A stretch of DNA of 64,000 bases, from the NCBI RefSeq assembly GCF_015207505.1, contig NZ_JADEWT010000007.1, forward strand, positions 36,544 to 100,543. Reading direction: 5' to 3'. Positions 16,087-24,769 of this stretch are shown here, piece by piece. The notes beneath the pieces were generated by a model. The model did no database searches and was not told where the DNA came from. It was given only the letters and a program-made list of their open reading frames with translations. Origin of the DNA: Tychonema sp. LEGE 06208. Its GTDB lineage: Bacteria > Cyanobacteriota > Cyanobacteriia > Cyanobacteriales > Microcoleaceae. The number at the start of each line of letters is the position of its first letter. Position 1 is the stretch's first letter. Position numbers and translations under genes: made by a program.

Positions 16087-16365
16087 TTACAAGATGCGAT
16101 CGCCCTCTCTTATCAAAAGAGTCAATAAAAACTTCTGGGTTTGTTTAACTACAACTCTAAACATGGCAGTAATAGCAACTATTCCATCAGCACTGTAAAT
16201 AGCTTCAATCCGTCTAAAAGTAGAATGAGTCCACCAGACTTTCATACGATTTCCCTGAGCCGTACCCGTACCCATTTTACCGTAACCTGCTTTCAATAGA
16301 AGTAACTCAAATTCTGTGGATGGCAAAGTTTTTACCGTAATTTGAGAGATACCGTCAATATCCAA
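16087..16365 (-). CDS. Hypothetical protein, possibly a gene remnant
   Basis: A 92-residue frame starting with TTG, with no upstream ATG because a stop lies two codons earlier. The translation is plausible protein (LPSTEFELLLLKAGYGKMGT, RIEAIYSADGIVAI) but I do not recognise it. It begins seven bases after the end of another truncated frame, in a zone where several frames are broken, so it may be the surviving end of a decayed gene. Confidence 0.4.
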   Translation of the reverse strand: MDIDGISQITVKTLPSTEFELLLLKAGYGKMGTGTAQGNRMKVWWTHSTFRRIEAIYSADGIVAITAMFRVVVKQTQKFLLTLLIREGDRIL

Positions 16366-16371
16366 TGCTTA

Positions 16372-16880
16372 TCAAGAGTCATAGCTACCTTGATAAGTGC
16401 TGTAGATGCGGTAGCCAGGGAATACTAAAGCAATACCTATTGCGCTATGAATTGTCCCCGGATAACTTTCTTCGGGCTCGCTACCCCAATCCAAATTTAG
16501 ATCGCACCCAGCCAAATGTATAGCCCTGGAATTAAAGTATCTAAACTGTAGGCGATGGATCGCATTTGAATTTCGGAGGAATTAATCAGTTTTAAATATT
16601 GTGGCTTTTCAGGTTTGGAAATGGACATGGCACTGATTCCTGTGCGGTATGGTTAAGTAATTTTAATTCTCAAGATTATTTAGGCAACTGCGAGTTCATA
16701 ATGCAGAACTAAAATTTTATCTTCTTTCAAAATAGCCCTAACTTATTCACGAGATTGGTTATTAGGAAATTCTACTAAATACTGGCATTTTCTTCCGTAT
16801 TATACACTTCTTGGTAATCTTGAATCTCTTTAAGATTAGCACAAATAGTCACAGTTAAATCAACTTATAGGGTGCGTCAG
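16372..16880 (-). pseudogene. Cluster of broken small genes
   Basis: Three minus-strand fragments can be read. One runs from about 16850 to a stop at 16680-16682 and contains ANLKEIQDYQEVYNTEEN, then after a frame change YLVEFPNNQSRE, a stop, and VRAILKEDKILVLHYELAVA. The second is 16628-16497 (MSISKPEKPQYLKLINSS, then a hydrophobic LIPGLYIWLGA). The third is in another frame ending at 16372 (LDWGSEPEESYPGTIHSAIG). The frame changes and the internal stop suggest decay. I do not know the original families. The remaining bases to 17120 hold no gene I can see. Confidence 0.45.
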
Positions 16881-17120
16881 AAATTGAGTATTTCGATTTC
16901 AACAGGTTTTTAGCCTCCGGGGCACCCTGCGAACAGTATTTCGATCGCCCTAACCACCAACTAACCACCAACTAAATACAAACGAGCTCCAGTCCGGGCT
17001 GAATCGCGGGGAGTCTAGAAGTATAGAATAGAGGTTGCGAAACCGGCACACCGCCCGATCGCTCGCCGCCAGCAATTTGTTACCCTAAAAATAGAATCAA
17101 ACCTCCCTCAACTCCCTGTC

Positions 17121-18236
17121 ATGAACAACGCCTCTCCCCTAATTCAAACCGTCACACCCGAACGCTGGGCCGGGTTTAGTATGGACTTTATCGGGGCGGG
17201 TTACACGGGGCTGTTGGTCAAAAACGGCCGCGCCGTGCGTACCCTGAAATCCGGGCGGCATTTCAGCTTCGCCCTTCCCCTGCTGGAACAGTGTCAAATT
17301 GTCATCGTAGACACCAAACTCCGCAATTTAGATGTACAGTCGCACGGAGATTTTTTGTCTAAGGATAGATTTTTAATTGATGCGACTCTGACTGTTATTT
17401 ATCAAGTTATAGATCCGAAACGGGTAGCTTTAGAATTGTCCGATCCTCTAGCTGTTTTAGCAAGTGCAGTTAAGGATTGTATGGGATTAGCGATCGGGCA
17501 AATACCCCTACAACAGCTTATCACCCAAGGCCGGCTGTTGCTGCGCCAAAATTTGCTCGATCGCGTCCAAGATTTTTATACCCTAGGCTTTAACTTAGAA
17601 GACGTGCGAATTGGCGATGTCAGCTTTCCCGAAACCAACGGAGTTATTCGCCAAGTTGAGGGAATGAGTGCTCGACAGGAAGCAGAAAATGCCGCCGCCC
17701 TGCAAATGAGAATTGCCGAAGCGGGCCGTCCGATTGTTCCTCAATCTCCCGTACAGCAGTTAAACTTAATTTCAGGTAATTCTCCTGCCAGTCTTCCAGC
17801 TTCAGACACAGCAGCGGGGTTCGATCGAGATTTACAACAACTAACACAACAACTTGCTCAAAACAGTCTCCCAGCAGGGAGAAATCCTCCCCAACTTGCA
17901 CCCACGGTACTCGCAAGCAGCGATCGCAAAACAACCGCATATTTAATCTACAAACTTTCTGGAGAAGCGATCGCCCTAACAGCCAATCCCTTTACCATTG
18001 GACGCGAACCAACCAACACTTTAGTATTACAAGATCCGCAAAGTTCGCGCTACCACGCTCAAATCCGCCGGGCCAATGACGAACTTGGCAAACAGCGGTA
18101 TCAGCTTGTCGATAGCGGCAGTTCCAACGGCACTTTTGTGGGCGGACAGAGGCTGGCTGCTAACGACCCTTTTTGGTTAGCCAACGGTTGCGAAATTGCG
18201 ATCGGCGACCAAAAATGGGTGTTTCAAGATTCGTGA
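17121..18236 (+). CDS. SPFH/band 7 domain protein with C-terminal FHA domain
   Basis: A 371-residue fusion. Residues about 15-195 form an SPFH/band 7 domain (GAGYTGLLVKNGRAVRTLKS, LIDATLTVIYQV, and LLRQNLLDRVQDFYTLGFNL leading into VRIGDVSFPE). A proline- and glutamine-rich linker covers about 205-270. Residues about 275-368 form an FHA domain with FTIGREPTN, SSRYHAQI and DSGSSNGTFV, all the phosphothreonine-binding residues present (R, S/R-H, SNG). No membrane segment is seen, unlike most SPFH proteins. It would link a lipid- or scaffold-type platform to phosphopeptide recognition; the partner kinase is unknown. Confidence 0.82.
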   Translation: MNNASPLIQTVTPERWAGFSMDFIGAGYTGLLVKNGRAVRTLKSGRHFSFALPLLEQCQIVIVDTKLRNLDVQSHGDFLSKDRFLIDATLTVIYQVIDPKRVALELSDPLAVLASAVKDCMGLAIGQIPLQQLITQGRLLLRQNLLDRVQDFYTLGFNLEDVRIGDVSFPETNGVIRQVEGMSARQEAENAAALQMRIAEAGRPIVPQSPVQQLNLISGNSPASLPASDTAAGFDRDLQQLTQQLAQNSLPAGRNPPQLAPTVLASSDRKTTAYLIYKLSGEAIALTANPFTIGREPTNTLVLQDPQSSRYHAQIRRANDELGKQRYQLVDSGSSNGTFVGGQRLAANDPFWLANGCEIAIGDQKWVFQDS

Positions 18237-18244
18237 TTGAAAGA

Positions 18245-18420
18245 TATGAAGATTTGTTTAAACAGCAGATAAACACAGATAAATCTCATCAGCGTTCATC
18301 TGTGTTTATCTGTTGAAATCTGCTGTTTAAAAATCCCAATCTAAGTAACTTGCTTTAATCACGATATACAACTAATAGATGAAGATTTGTTTGAACAGCA
18401 GATCAACGCACATAAACACA
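18245..18420. repeat. Two copies of a GAAGATTTGTTT...AACAGCAGAT repeat with hairpin
   Basis: Direct repeats at 18247-18283 and 18378-18420. The first also forms an inverted repeat with 18294-18330 (CAGCAGATAAACACAGATAA against the CTGTGTTTATCTGTTG region). Related stretches occur at 19177-19217, 49667-49698 and 57439-57480. The rest of the gap 18237-18627 shows only presumed promoter sequence for the next gene. Confidence 0.7.
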
Positions 18421-18627
18421 GATTAATGCCATCGCCTTTCATCTGTCAGGTTTCTGTAGGGGGGTTGTCAAGAGTCCCCGCCTTTCCGACACAGATTCAC
18501 AAATTGTCCCTCCCCAATTCCCTATACTCCCAGGTAGAAGTCTCTTCCCAATCTTAGGGGGGATATCTCCACAAGCGTTTCGAGCGATAATTTGTCAAGA
18601 TTGAAAATATAACGAGAGGACAACCAC

Positions 18628-18942
18628 ATGAACTTTTCTATACAATCTGTTTACAACTGGTATCGCGACACGCTCCGCAACCCCAAGTACCGCTGGTGGA
18701 TTATTCTGGGAACGTTGGCATATCTAGTCAGCCCGATCGACATTGCGCCCGATTTTCTCCCCGTAATCGGACAAATTGACGACTTGGCGATCGCAGTATT
18801 GCTGATTTCGGAAGTCTCGCAAATGGCTACCGACTATTTTAAATCCCGCCAAACAGAGACAGCATCAGCCTCCCAAGCCACCGGCAGCCCCTCGGACACT
18901 ACAGCGAGCACCGTTGATGTAGATGCAGTTTCCGTTCAATAG
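18628..18942 (+). CDS. YkvA/DUF1232 family membrane protein
   Basis: A 104-residue protein of the YkvA (DUF1232) family. The diagnostic block runs RWWIILGTLAYLVSPIDIAP, DFLPVIGQIDDLAIA, with two hydrophobic stretches at about residues 24-40 and 52-68. The C-terminal 35 residues are Ser/Thr/Ala-rich and probably disordered. Family function is unknown. It stands alone with repeats on both sides; the ATG is preceded by GAGAGGA. Confidence 0.85.
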   Translation: MNFSIQSVYNWYRDTLRNPKYRWWIILGTLAYLVSPIDIAPDFLPVIGQIDDLAIAVLLISEVSQMATDYFKSRQTETASASQATGSPSDTTASTVDVDAVSVQ

Positions 18943-19069
18943 TTGACAAAAATAACTCAATGGCGTGCAGCTTTTTGAGACTTAGTGGGAGCAAGAGACG
19001 ATCGGCTCCCTTTTCCGTTGGCGCGGATAAACTAGAGCAGCTATTGCATAAATCTTGGATCGATGCGTA

Positions 19070-19175
19070 ATATCGTTTCCGCTTGCATCGGAATGATTTA
19101 ACCTTATTAGTACACAGAGTACACAGAGGGAGAGAATATATATCTGAATCATTCCGATGCTACCGGATTTGATAT
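19070..19175. repeat. MITE-like dispersed repeat, copy 1
   Basis: A 106-base element with outer ends ATATCGTTTCC and GGATTTGATAT (imperfect inverted repeat) and a perfect inner 14-bp inverted repeat GCATCGGAATGATT/AATCATTCCGATGC. A second copy is at 63304-63413. It is followed by a CAGATGAAAGGCAGATGCAG stretch (19177-19217) that is inverted at 57439-57480. Confidence 0.8.
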
Positions 19176-19239
19176 AAACCGCAGATGAAAGGCAGATGCA
19201 GCACAGATCGACGCAGATGTATTTAAAGATAGTTGGCCG

Positions 19240-19400
19240 CTGAGCGCCATTGCTCGTCTACTTCAAAAAGGCGATCGAACCAGGTTCGATCGTTCGGAGT
19301 TCAGTCCTTCCCAGGTTCGCAGCGAAGACTTCACTCCGCATCCGGGTTCGATGGTTCGGACTTCAGTCCGCATAATTTTAGACAATCAAGACTTAAGACT
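19240..19400. repeat. GGTTCGATCGTTCGGA/TTCAGTCC repeats
   Basis: Three related units containing GGTTCGAT(C/G)GTTCGGA and CTTCA(G/C)TCCGCAT are spread over 160 bases upstream of lpxD. A further copy of GGTTCGATCGTTCGGAATGC is at 39450. No gene is seen between 18943 and 19479. Confidence 0.6.
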
Positions 19401-19479
19401 TGCATATCCGATCGCAAACAATCGAACATGATATGATTTTCACCTTGAGGAATTAGGTGTTAACAGCAAATTTTGATTT

Positions 19480-20520
19480 ATGAAGTTTAGCGAAATAGTA
19501 GAGAAACTTAATTTAGCCAACAACCACAGCCTCAAATTCTCCAGCGCGGACGATCGAGAAATTACAGGCCCCGCCCCAGTCGATGAAGCCGAATCCGGTA
19601 CGATCGGTTACATAGAAGGAGCTAAATTTGCCCGTCATACAGCCACTACAAACGCTTCCGCCTTAATTTTACCCTTAGACGAAAACCTGCAAGCTCAATG
19701 CAGCGATCGCAACATCGCTTGGATAGCCGCAGCAGATCCCCGATTGTTATTTGCTCAAACCATCGCCCTTTTCTATCAACCGTTTCGCCCAGCATCCGAA
19801 ATACATCCCTCAGCCGTCGTTCACCCCTCCGCAGAAATTGGTGAAAATGTTTATATCGGGCCCCACAGCGTAATTCAAGCCAAAGTCAAAATTGGCAGCA
19901 ACGCTTGCATTCACCCAAATGTCGTAATTTACCCAGATGCGGAAATAGGCCCCGGCACTGTTTTACACGCTAACTGCGTGATTCACGAACGTACTCGCAT
20001 CGGGGCAAATTGCGTGATTCACAGCGGTGCGGCGATCGGGAGCGAAGGTTTTGGGTTCGTGCCGACAGCCTCCGGGTGGGTCAAAATGGAGCAGTCTGGC
20101 TGCACGGTATTAGAAGAGGGCGTTGAAGTTGGCTGCAACAGCACGATCGACCGGCCCGCTGTCGGAGAAACCCGCATCGGTGAGAATACAAAAATCGACA
20201 ATTTAGTACATATAGGTCACGGCTGTCAAATTGGTAAAAACTGCGCCTTTGCAGCCCACGTCGGCTTAGCTGGCGGGGTGAAAATTGGCAACAATGTAAT
20301 TTTGGCAGGTCAAGTGGGAATTGCCAATCAAGCTAAAATCGGAGATGGGGCGATCGCCACTGCTAAAGCCGGAATTCACAACGACGTACCCGCAGGCGCG
20401 ATCGTCACCGGCACTCCAGCAATTCCCCACAAACTATTTCTCAAAGCCGCAGCTATTTACAACCGCCTTCCAGAAATGTACCAGTCTCTGAGGCAAATTC
20501 AGCGCAAGATCGATCGGTAG
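19480..20520 (+). CDS. lpxD: UDP-3-O-acylglucosamine N-acyltransferase
   Basis: Adds the N-linked acyl chain to UDP-3-O-acyl-glucosamine in lipid A synthesis. The N-terminal uridine-binding domain covers residues about 1-100, and a left-handed beta helix of hexapeptide repeats covers about 105-300 (for example IGENVYIGPHSVIQAKVKIG). The catalytic histidine lies in NLVHIGHGCQIG near residue 248. The C-terminus is helical. The length of 346 is normal. It stands apart from other lpx genes and is followed by a 415-base array of repeats. Confidence 0.95.
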   Translation: MKFSEIVEKLNLANNHSLKFSSADDREITGPAPVDEAESGTIGYIEGAKFARHTATTNASALILPLDENLQAQCSDRNIAWIAAADPRLLFAQTIALFYQPFRPASEIHPSAVVHPSAEIGENVYIGPHSVIQAKVKIGSNACIHPNVVIYPDAEIGPGTVLHANCVIHERTRIGANCVIHSGAAIGSEGFGFVPTASGWVKMEQSGCTVLEEGVEVGCNSTIDRPAVGETRIGENTKIDNLVHIGHGCQIGKNCAFAAHVGLAGGVKIGNNVILAGQVGIANQAKIGDGAIATAKAGIHNDVPAGAIVTGTPAIPHKLFLKAAAIYNRLPEMYQSLRQIQRKIDR

Positions 20521-20935
20521 TCAGTTGGCAGTTGGCAGTTGGCAGTAGTCATTAGTCAGTAGTCAGTAGTCAGTAGTCATTAGTCAGTAGTCATTAGTCA
20601 TTAGTCAGTAGTCAGTAGTCAGTAGTCAGTAGTCAGTAGTCATTAGTCATTAGTCAGTAGTCAGTAGTTGTTGGGAATTTGTCAGTAGTTGTTATTGGTT
20701 ATTGGTTATTGGTTATTGGTTATTGGTTATTGGTTATTGGTTATTGGTTATTGGTTACTTGCTACGAATTTCCAATTGCCAATTCTCAATTCCCAATAAC
20801 AACTAACAACTAACAACTAACAACTAACAACTAACAACTAACAACTAACAACTAACAACTAACAACTAACAACTAACAACTAACAACTAACAACTAACAA
20901 CTAACAACTAACAGTCAACACAATCAACAGTATTA
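20521..20935. repeat. Large triple heptamer array (GTCAGTA/GTCATTA, GGTTATT, AACAACT)
   Basis: Three successive arrays, starting in the stop region of lpxD: about 20 units of AGTCAGT/AGTCATT, about nine units of GGTTATT, a short unique piece, then about 18 units of AACAACT. They fill the whole gap to the CPBP protease gene. Confidence 0.97.
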
Positions 20936-20952
20936 TAGTTGCAACCCATTAA

Positions 20953-21822
20953 ATGTGGAATAGTATAACCAACCTGCGACTGCTGTCGCCGTCAATACCA
21001 GCAATTGTCAAAATAATCTTGTTTTTCTCGACTTGGCTTGTGGTGTGGCTTCCCGCAGCGATTGTGCTGGCGATCGCCCTCAAATGGCATCCGCCCCAAC
21101 CCCTGGGAAACAAAAAACTACCTTTACTCGCCTCCCTATACCTGATTGTACCCTTCATTTTGTGGGCGACAAGTTGGATCGAAAACACAACTTTTGCTAA
21201 CTGGGGTTGGGATTGGCAACCCGCAGTTTTGATATCATTACTGGGGGGATTAGGATTAGGAATAATCAGCTTAGTAATTTTATTCGGTCTACAATTAACC
21301 GTAGGCTGGATCGAGTTAAAAAAAGGTGAAACTTCCACCGAAACAGGCGAAAAAAACATTAACTTCTGGGCATTAATCATTAATCCTGCTAGTCTGCTGA
21401 CTCTGTTATTAGGACTGTGGATTAGTGCCACAGAAGAGTTAATCTTTCGCGGCTGCTTGCAAACAATCCTCCAGCAAGATTACTCAATATTAATAGCAAG
21501 TGCGATCGCCAGTTTCATTTTCGCGATCGCCCACCTAATTTGGGCCGCCAAAGAAACCCTACCGCAACTGCCGGGATTGTGGGTGATGGGCATGGTTTTA
21601 ACCTTAGCCCGCATCGCCGACAATAGCAGTTTAGGATTGGCGATCGGCATTCACGCAGCTTGGATTTGGGGTATAACTACCGTAGATACAGAAGGCGCAA
21701 TTAAACCAACTTCTAAGGTACCAGAATGGATTACAGGAATTGCCGCAAAACCCCTAGCCGGTGCAGCCGGAATTCTGTTATTGCTAGCAACAGCAGCCGT
21801 ACTTTTGTTAATTAAAAATTAA
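20953..21822 (+). CDS. CPBP (CAAX/Abi) family intramembrane metalloprotease
   Basis: A 289-residue membrane protein with about seven hydrophobic segments. The protease signature is present: E161-E162-LIF-R166 (ATEELIFRG), F190-AIA-H194, and a further histidine in GIHAAW. CPBP glutamic-type intramembrane proteases process prenylated or signal proteins; in bacteria most substrates are unknown. The ATG at 20953 follows directly on the AACAACT array, so its promoter must lie in the last few bases of the array or within it. Confidence 0.88.
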   Translation: MWNSITNLRLLSPSIPAIVKIILFFSTWLVVWLPAAIVLAIALKWHPPQPLGNKKLPLLASLYLIVPFILWATSWIENTTFANWGWDWQPAVLISLLGGLGLGIISLVILFGLQLTVGWIELKKGETSTETGEKNINFWALIINPASLLTLLLGLWISATEELIFRGCLQTILQQDYSILIASAIASFIFAIAHLIWAAKETLPQLPGLWVMGMVLTLARIADNSSLGLAIGIHAAWIWGITTVDTEGAIKPTSKVPEWITGIAAKPLAGAAGILLLLATAAVLLLIKN

Positions 21823-21958
21823 AACCTAATACCCCCAACCCCTTTAAAATTACCTATTCTCTTCCTCTGCGCCCTCTGCGGTAAAAAAAAAGATTAGATT
21901 CAATAAAAAAACAAAACATAGATAACACAGCCATTAATCTGCAGTTAAAAATCAGACA

Positions 21959-23260
21959 TTAATTCAAATGTCGATCGATCGTCACAATCGAAATAGGATT
22001 CAGCGCCTCAAAACGAGTCAAACTGCCCGCAGAAATAGAACGCGACAACTGCACCTGCACGATGCGGTAACTCCAGTGCGGTTCCCGCCGCACCCGATCG
22101 CCAATCCAGCTCAAAACAATAGCAATATCCTCAAAAACATCCAAAGCTAGGACAATCGAGCCTCCAGCGAGCAGCCGCAGGGCGCAAACGCCCAAAATTT
22201 TGGTCAGCCCTCCACCGCTGCAGCCAATAAAAATCCGGTGCGGCGGGCGCAAGCGGTGCAAAATTTCCGGTGCCCTGCCATGAATCGAAAGCACGTTTTG
22301 CAGCTCAAAACGACTACAATTGAGTTCGATCGCAGAAGTACCAGAAACCGTTTGTTCGATCGCGTATACCTCAGACTGCGGGAATAAACGAGCAATCTCG
22401 ATCGACACAGAACCGTTACCAGCACCCACATCCCAGACAACTTGTTCCGGCCGCAAAGCCAACTGTGCCAGCACCAACACCCGCACCTCCCGTTCCACCG
22501 TCAAACCAAGCCTGTCGCCGCCACAGATAAAAGCTGCATCCGGAATCCCCAACGAAGGCAAACTTGCCAAATCCAAAGCTTCTGCGGGCGGGAACACCCT
22601 CTGCATTACAACCACGCTCAGAAGTGAAAAAGACTCTCCCAGCAAAGCTTCTAGAGAATAAAGACCCACCTTCTCCTCTGGAGAACCCAAATTTTCGCAA
22701 ACCCAAAACTGATAGCGTGCCGGCAAATCTAGAGCTTTCACCAAATTTGCTAAAGCCGCCGGAGTGAGAGTTTCGTCCGCGAGCACGGCAATTTTTTCCA
22801 CACCTAACTTAAGTTTTGCCGTCAGTTCCTCAAAATAACGTCCCTGGGAGGCCACAAAATGAGCATCCTGCCACGGGATTTGCAAGCGGTTGAAGGCCAG
22901 TTGCACCGAGCTCACATGGGGGTGAAATGTCAATTTATCTGGCGGAATTTGGGAAATTAGTAACTTTCCCCAGCCGTGGAACATGGGGTCGCCGGCTACT
23001 AAAATGACGATCGAACCTCGGCCCCTTTCCACAGTTTCCGCATCCGCCTCTAACTGCGGTACTTCCGCCAGCCAGCGCCGAATTTCGAGAATTGCTTCGG
23101 TTAAATCTTCCAACACCCAGCGCTCTCGGCCGCGATCGGGAAAATAGCTCAAATGTCGATCGCTCCCTACCAGCAGAGCGGCCGTTCCTACAACCTGCCG
23201 CGCCGATTCGCTCAGCCCAGCAGCTCCATCTAAACCAATACCAACAACGTGTACAGTCAC
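21959..23260 (-). CDS. cobL: Precorrin-6Y C5,15-methyltransferase, CbiE-CbiT fusion
   Basis: Catalyses methylation at C5 and C15 and decarboxylation in cobalamin synthesis. The N-terminal CbiE half (about residues 1-215) starts VHVVGIGLDGAAGL and contains VEKIAVLADETLTPA. The C-terminal CbiT half (about 235-430) carries the SAM motif VWDVGAGNGSVSIEIARLFP. At 433 residues the fusion is complete. The ATG is at 23260. No other cobalamin gene is adjacent. Confidence 0.92.
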   Translation of the reverse strand: MTVHVVGIGLDGAAGLSESARQVVGTAALLVGSDRHLSYFPDRGRERWVLEDLTEAILEIRRWLAEVPQLEADAETVERGRGSIVILVAGDPMFHGWGKLLISQIPPDKLTFHPHVSSVQLAFNRLQIPWQDAHFVASQGRYFEELTAKLKLGVEKIAVLADETLTPAALANLVKALDLPARYQFWVCENLGSPEEKVGLYSLEALLGESFSLLSVVVMQRVFPPAEALDLASLPSLGIPDAAFICGGDRLGLTVEREVRVLVLAQLALRPEQVVWDVGAGNGSVSIEIARLFPQSEVYAIEQTVSGTSAIELNCSRFELQNVLSIHGRAPEILHRLRPPHRIFIGCSGGGLTKILGVCALRLLAGGSIVLALDVFEDIAIVLSWIGDRVRREPHWSYRIVQVQLSRSISAGSLTRFEALNPISIVTIDRHLN

Positions 23261-23383
23261 TATTTAAGCAAAAAGTAAAAAACCAGAATTACTGATTTTT
23301 CCGGGTTGATCATAAATTTTTTGCTTGATTTTGTTACCAAGCCAGAATAATTAAAGCATTTAATATCGCCTTTCTCAGAAAGA

Positions 23384-23562
23384 TGAGGCACTATCCGGCA
23401 TCGGGCATCGGCCATCGGGCATCGGGCATGGGGCATCGGGCATCGGGCATGGGGCATCGGCGAAACAGGGCATCGGGCATCGGCCAAACAGGGCATCGGC
23501 CAAACAGGGCATCGGGCATCGGCCAAACAGGGCATGGGGCATCGGCCAAACAGGGCATACCT
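23384..23562. repeat. GCATCGG/CCAAACAGG tandem repeats
   Basis: Imperfect tandem units built from GGCATCGG(GC), CATGGGGCATC and GGCCAAACAGG. The two open frames across it on opposite strands are low-complexity artefacts. Confidence 0.9.
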
Positions 23563-23615
23563 CACTTTTGTGAGAACCGCTATAGGCAGTATCCTGACCC
23601 TTGAAACAGAGGAGA

Positions 23616-23840
23616 TGGGAGAGGCGGAGAAGGGCAGAATGGAGAGTGGGCAGAATGGAGAGTGGGCAGAATGGAGAGTGGGCAGAATTTTCCTTGATTG
23701 AGTCCTCTGAATTCTGACTTGTATCCGTTAAATTCCCTACCTAGCTCGTTGCCGAACTTCCCTCTTCCCTCGGACTTCTTTTCACCCGCTCAGCTTCGCC
23801 CTTATAGCCTTCTTCCTTCTTCCCTCTTCCTTCTTCCCTC
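23616..23840. repeat. GAGAGTGGGCAGAATG and CTTCCCTCTTC repeats
   Basis: Three exact units of GAGAGTGGGCAGAATG (about 23640-23690) are followed by a TTCTTCCCTC low-complexity run ending at the next gene. It also contains CTAGCTCGTTGCCGAACTTC, related to units at 4735 and 4808. Confidence 0.8.
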
Positions 23841-23849
23841 TTGCTTACG

Positions 23850-24668
23850 TTAAAATTCAAAAACAGGCCAATCCGGTTGCCGCACGTAGCTAGTCATGTC
23901 GTCAAACTTCCGCAGTTCGGCTCGGTGCACGCACAGTTCTTGTGGCGTGTCAAGCCATTGGTCGTTTAACTCAGACATCACGGCGGCCAAACGATCGCGG
24001 TCTAAATTCGGTCCGGTGTCCCCAAAATAAGCCAGAGTAATGTGTGCCGTCAAATGATATTGCTGTTCAATTCCTAAAGCAATTAAATCGGGATTTTGAT
24101 AGATCGATCGCCGAAACTCTAGAATTTGCTTGTAAGAGTTTTCGTCAGTCGGTGCCAAACAAACACCCACAGCCCTAGTCATCACCATCAACCCCAGCAC
24201 AGTCCAGCGAATCTCCGGGCCGCCCGCCAAGGGTTTGCAGGTGGCAAAACACTCTTTCATTCGATCGCGCAGTTGCTTCTCAAATTCTGGATTGTTCTCA
24301 GAGGCATCTTGAAAAGCGCTGCTCCAAATCAGATCTGCCACGGTTAAATGGAAGCTATCAGGAGGCAGTGCTACGATCGCACCGTCCGCGATTTCCTGCA
24401 ATAGCCGTTGTTGGACTGACTGCAAATTACTATAAAGAGCAGTATTTTCTGCATCTTCCCCCGCAGGTGGCGTAATCACCGAATAACCCGGAAAAGGTAC
24501 AGGATTTCTGTGACCGGCTTCATCAGGCTTAAATTTTGGAGATTCCTGGATGTGTTCCATCTGGGACTTATAGGAGTCCAGCAGCGTCATTCGCGCCACC
24601 CGGTTTACGTAAGCTTGATAAGTATCATCCAATCTTGATTTCCTCGCGGTGAAATACTCCCACACCAA
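23850..24668 (-). CDS. 2H phosphoesterase superfamily protein (DUF1868)
   Basis: A 272-residue protein of the DUF1868 group in the 2H (two-histidine) phosphoesterase fold, the superfamily of LigT and cyclic phosphodiesterases. The two H-x-(T/S) motifs are FHLTVADL near residue 106 and HITLAYFG near residue 209. Substrates of DUF1868 proteins are not established. The N-terminal stretch DDTYQAYVNRVARMTLLDSY seems integral, so translation must start upstream of the first ATG, at the TTG 24668 or GTG 24665. It is divergent from holA. Confidence 0.8.
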   Translation of the reverse strand: MVWEYFTARKSRLDDTYQAYVNRVARMTLLDSYKSQMEHIQESPKFKPDEAGHRNPVPFPGYSVITPPAGEDAENTALYSNLQSVQQRLLQEIADGAIVALPPDSFHLTVADLIWSSAFQDASENNPEFEKQLRDRMKECFATCKPLAGGPEIRWTVLGLMVMTRAVGVCLAPTDENSYKQILEFRRSIYQNPDLIALGIEQQYHLTAHITLAYFGDTGPNLDRDRLAAVMSELNDQWLDTPQELCVHRAELRKFDDMTSYVRQPDWPVFEF

Positions 24669-24769
24669 ATTTTATATTATGGTGCGGGCTTCCAACAGTC
24701 GGATTCAGGATATGTTGGACAAGCCGACGATCGTGCGACTCAAATTTTTTCCTGTACAGAGCGTTAAAT

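Noticed and set aside
20521..20935. Regular arrays as CRISPR candidates
   Set aside because: The units are seven bases long without unique spacers; these are short tandem repeats.
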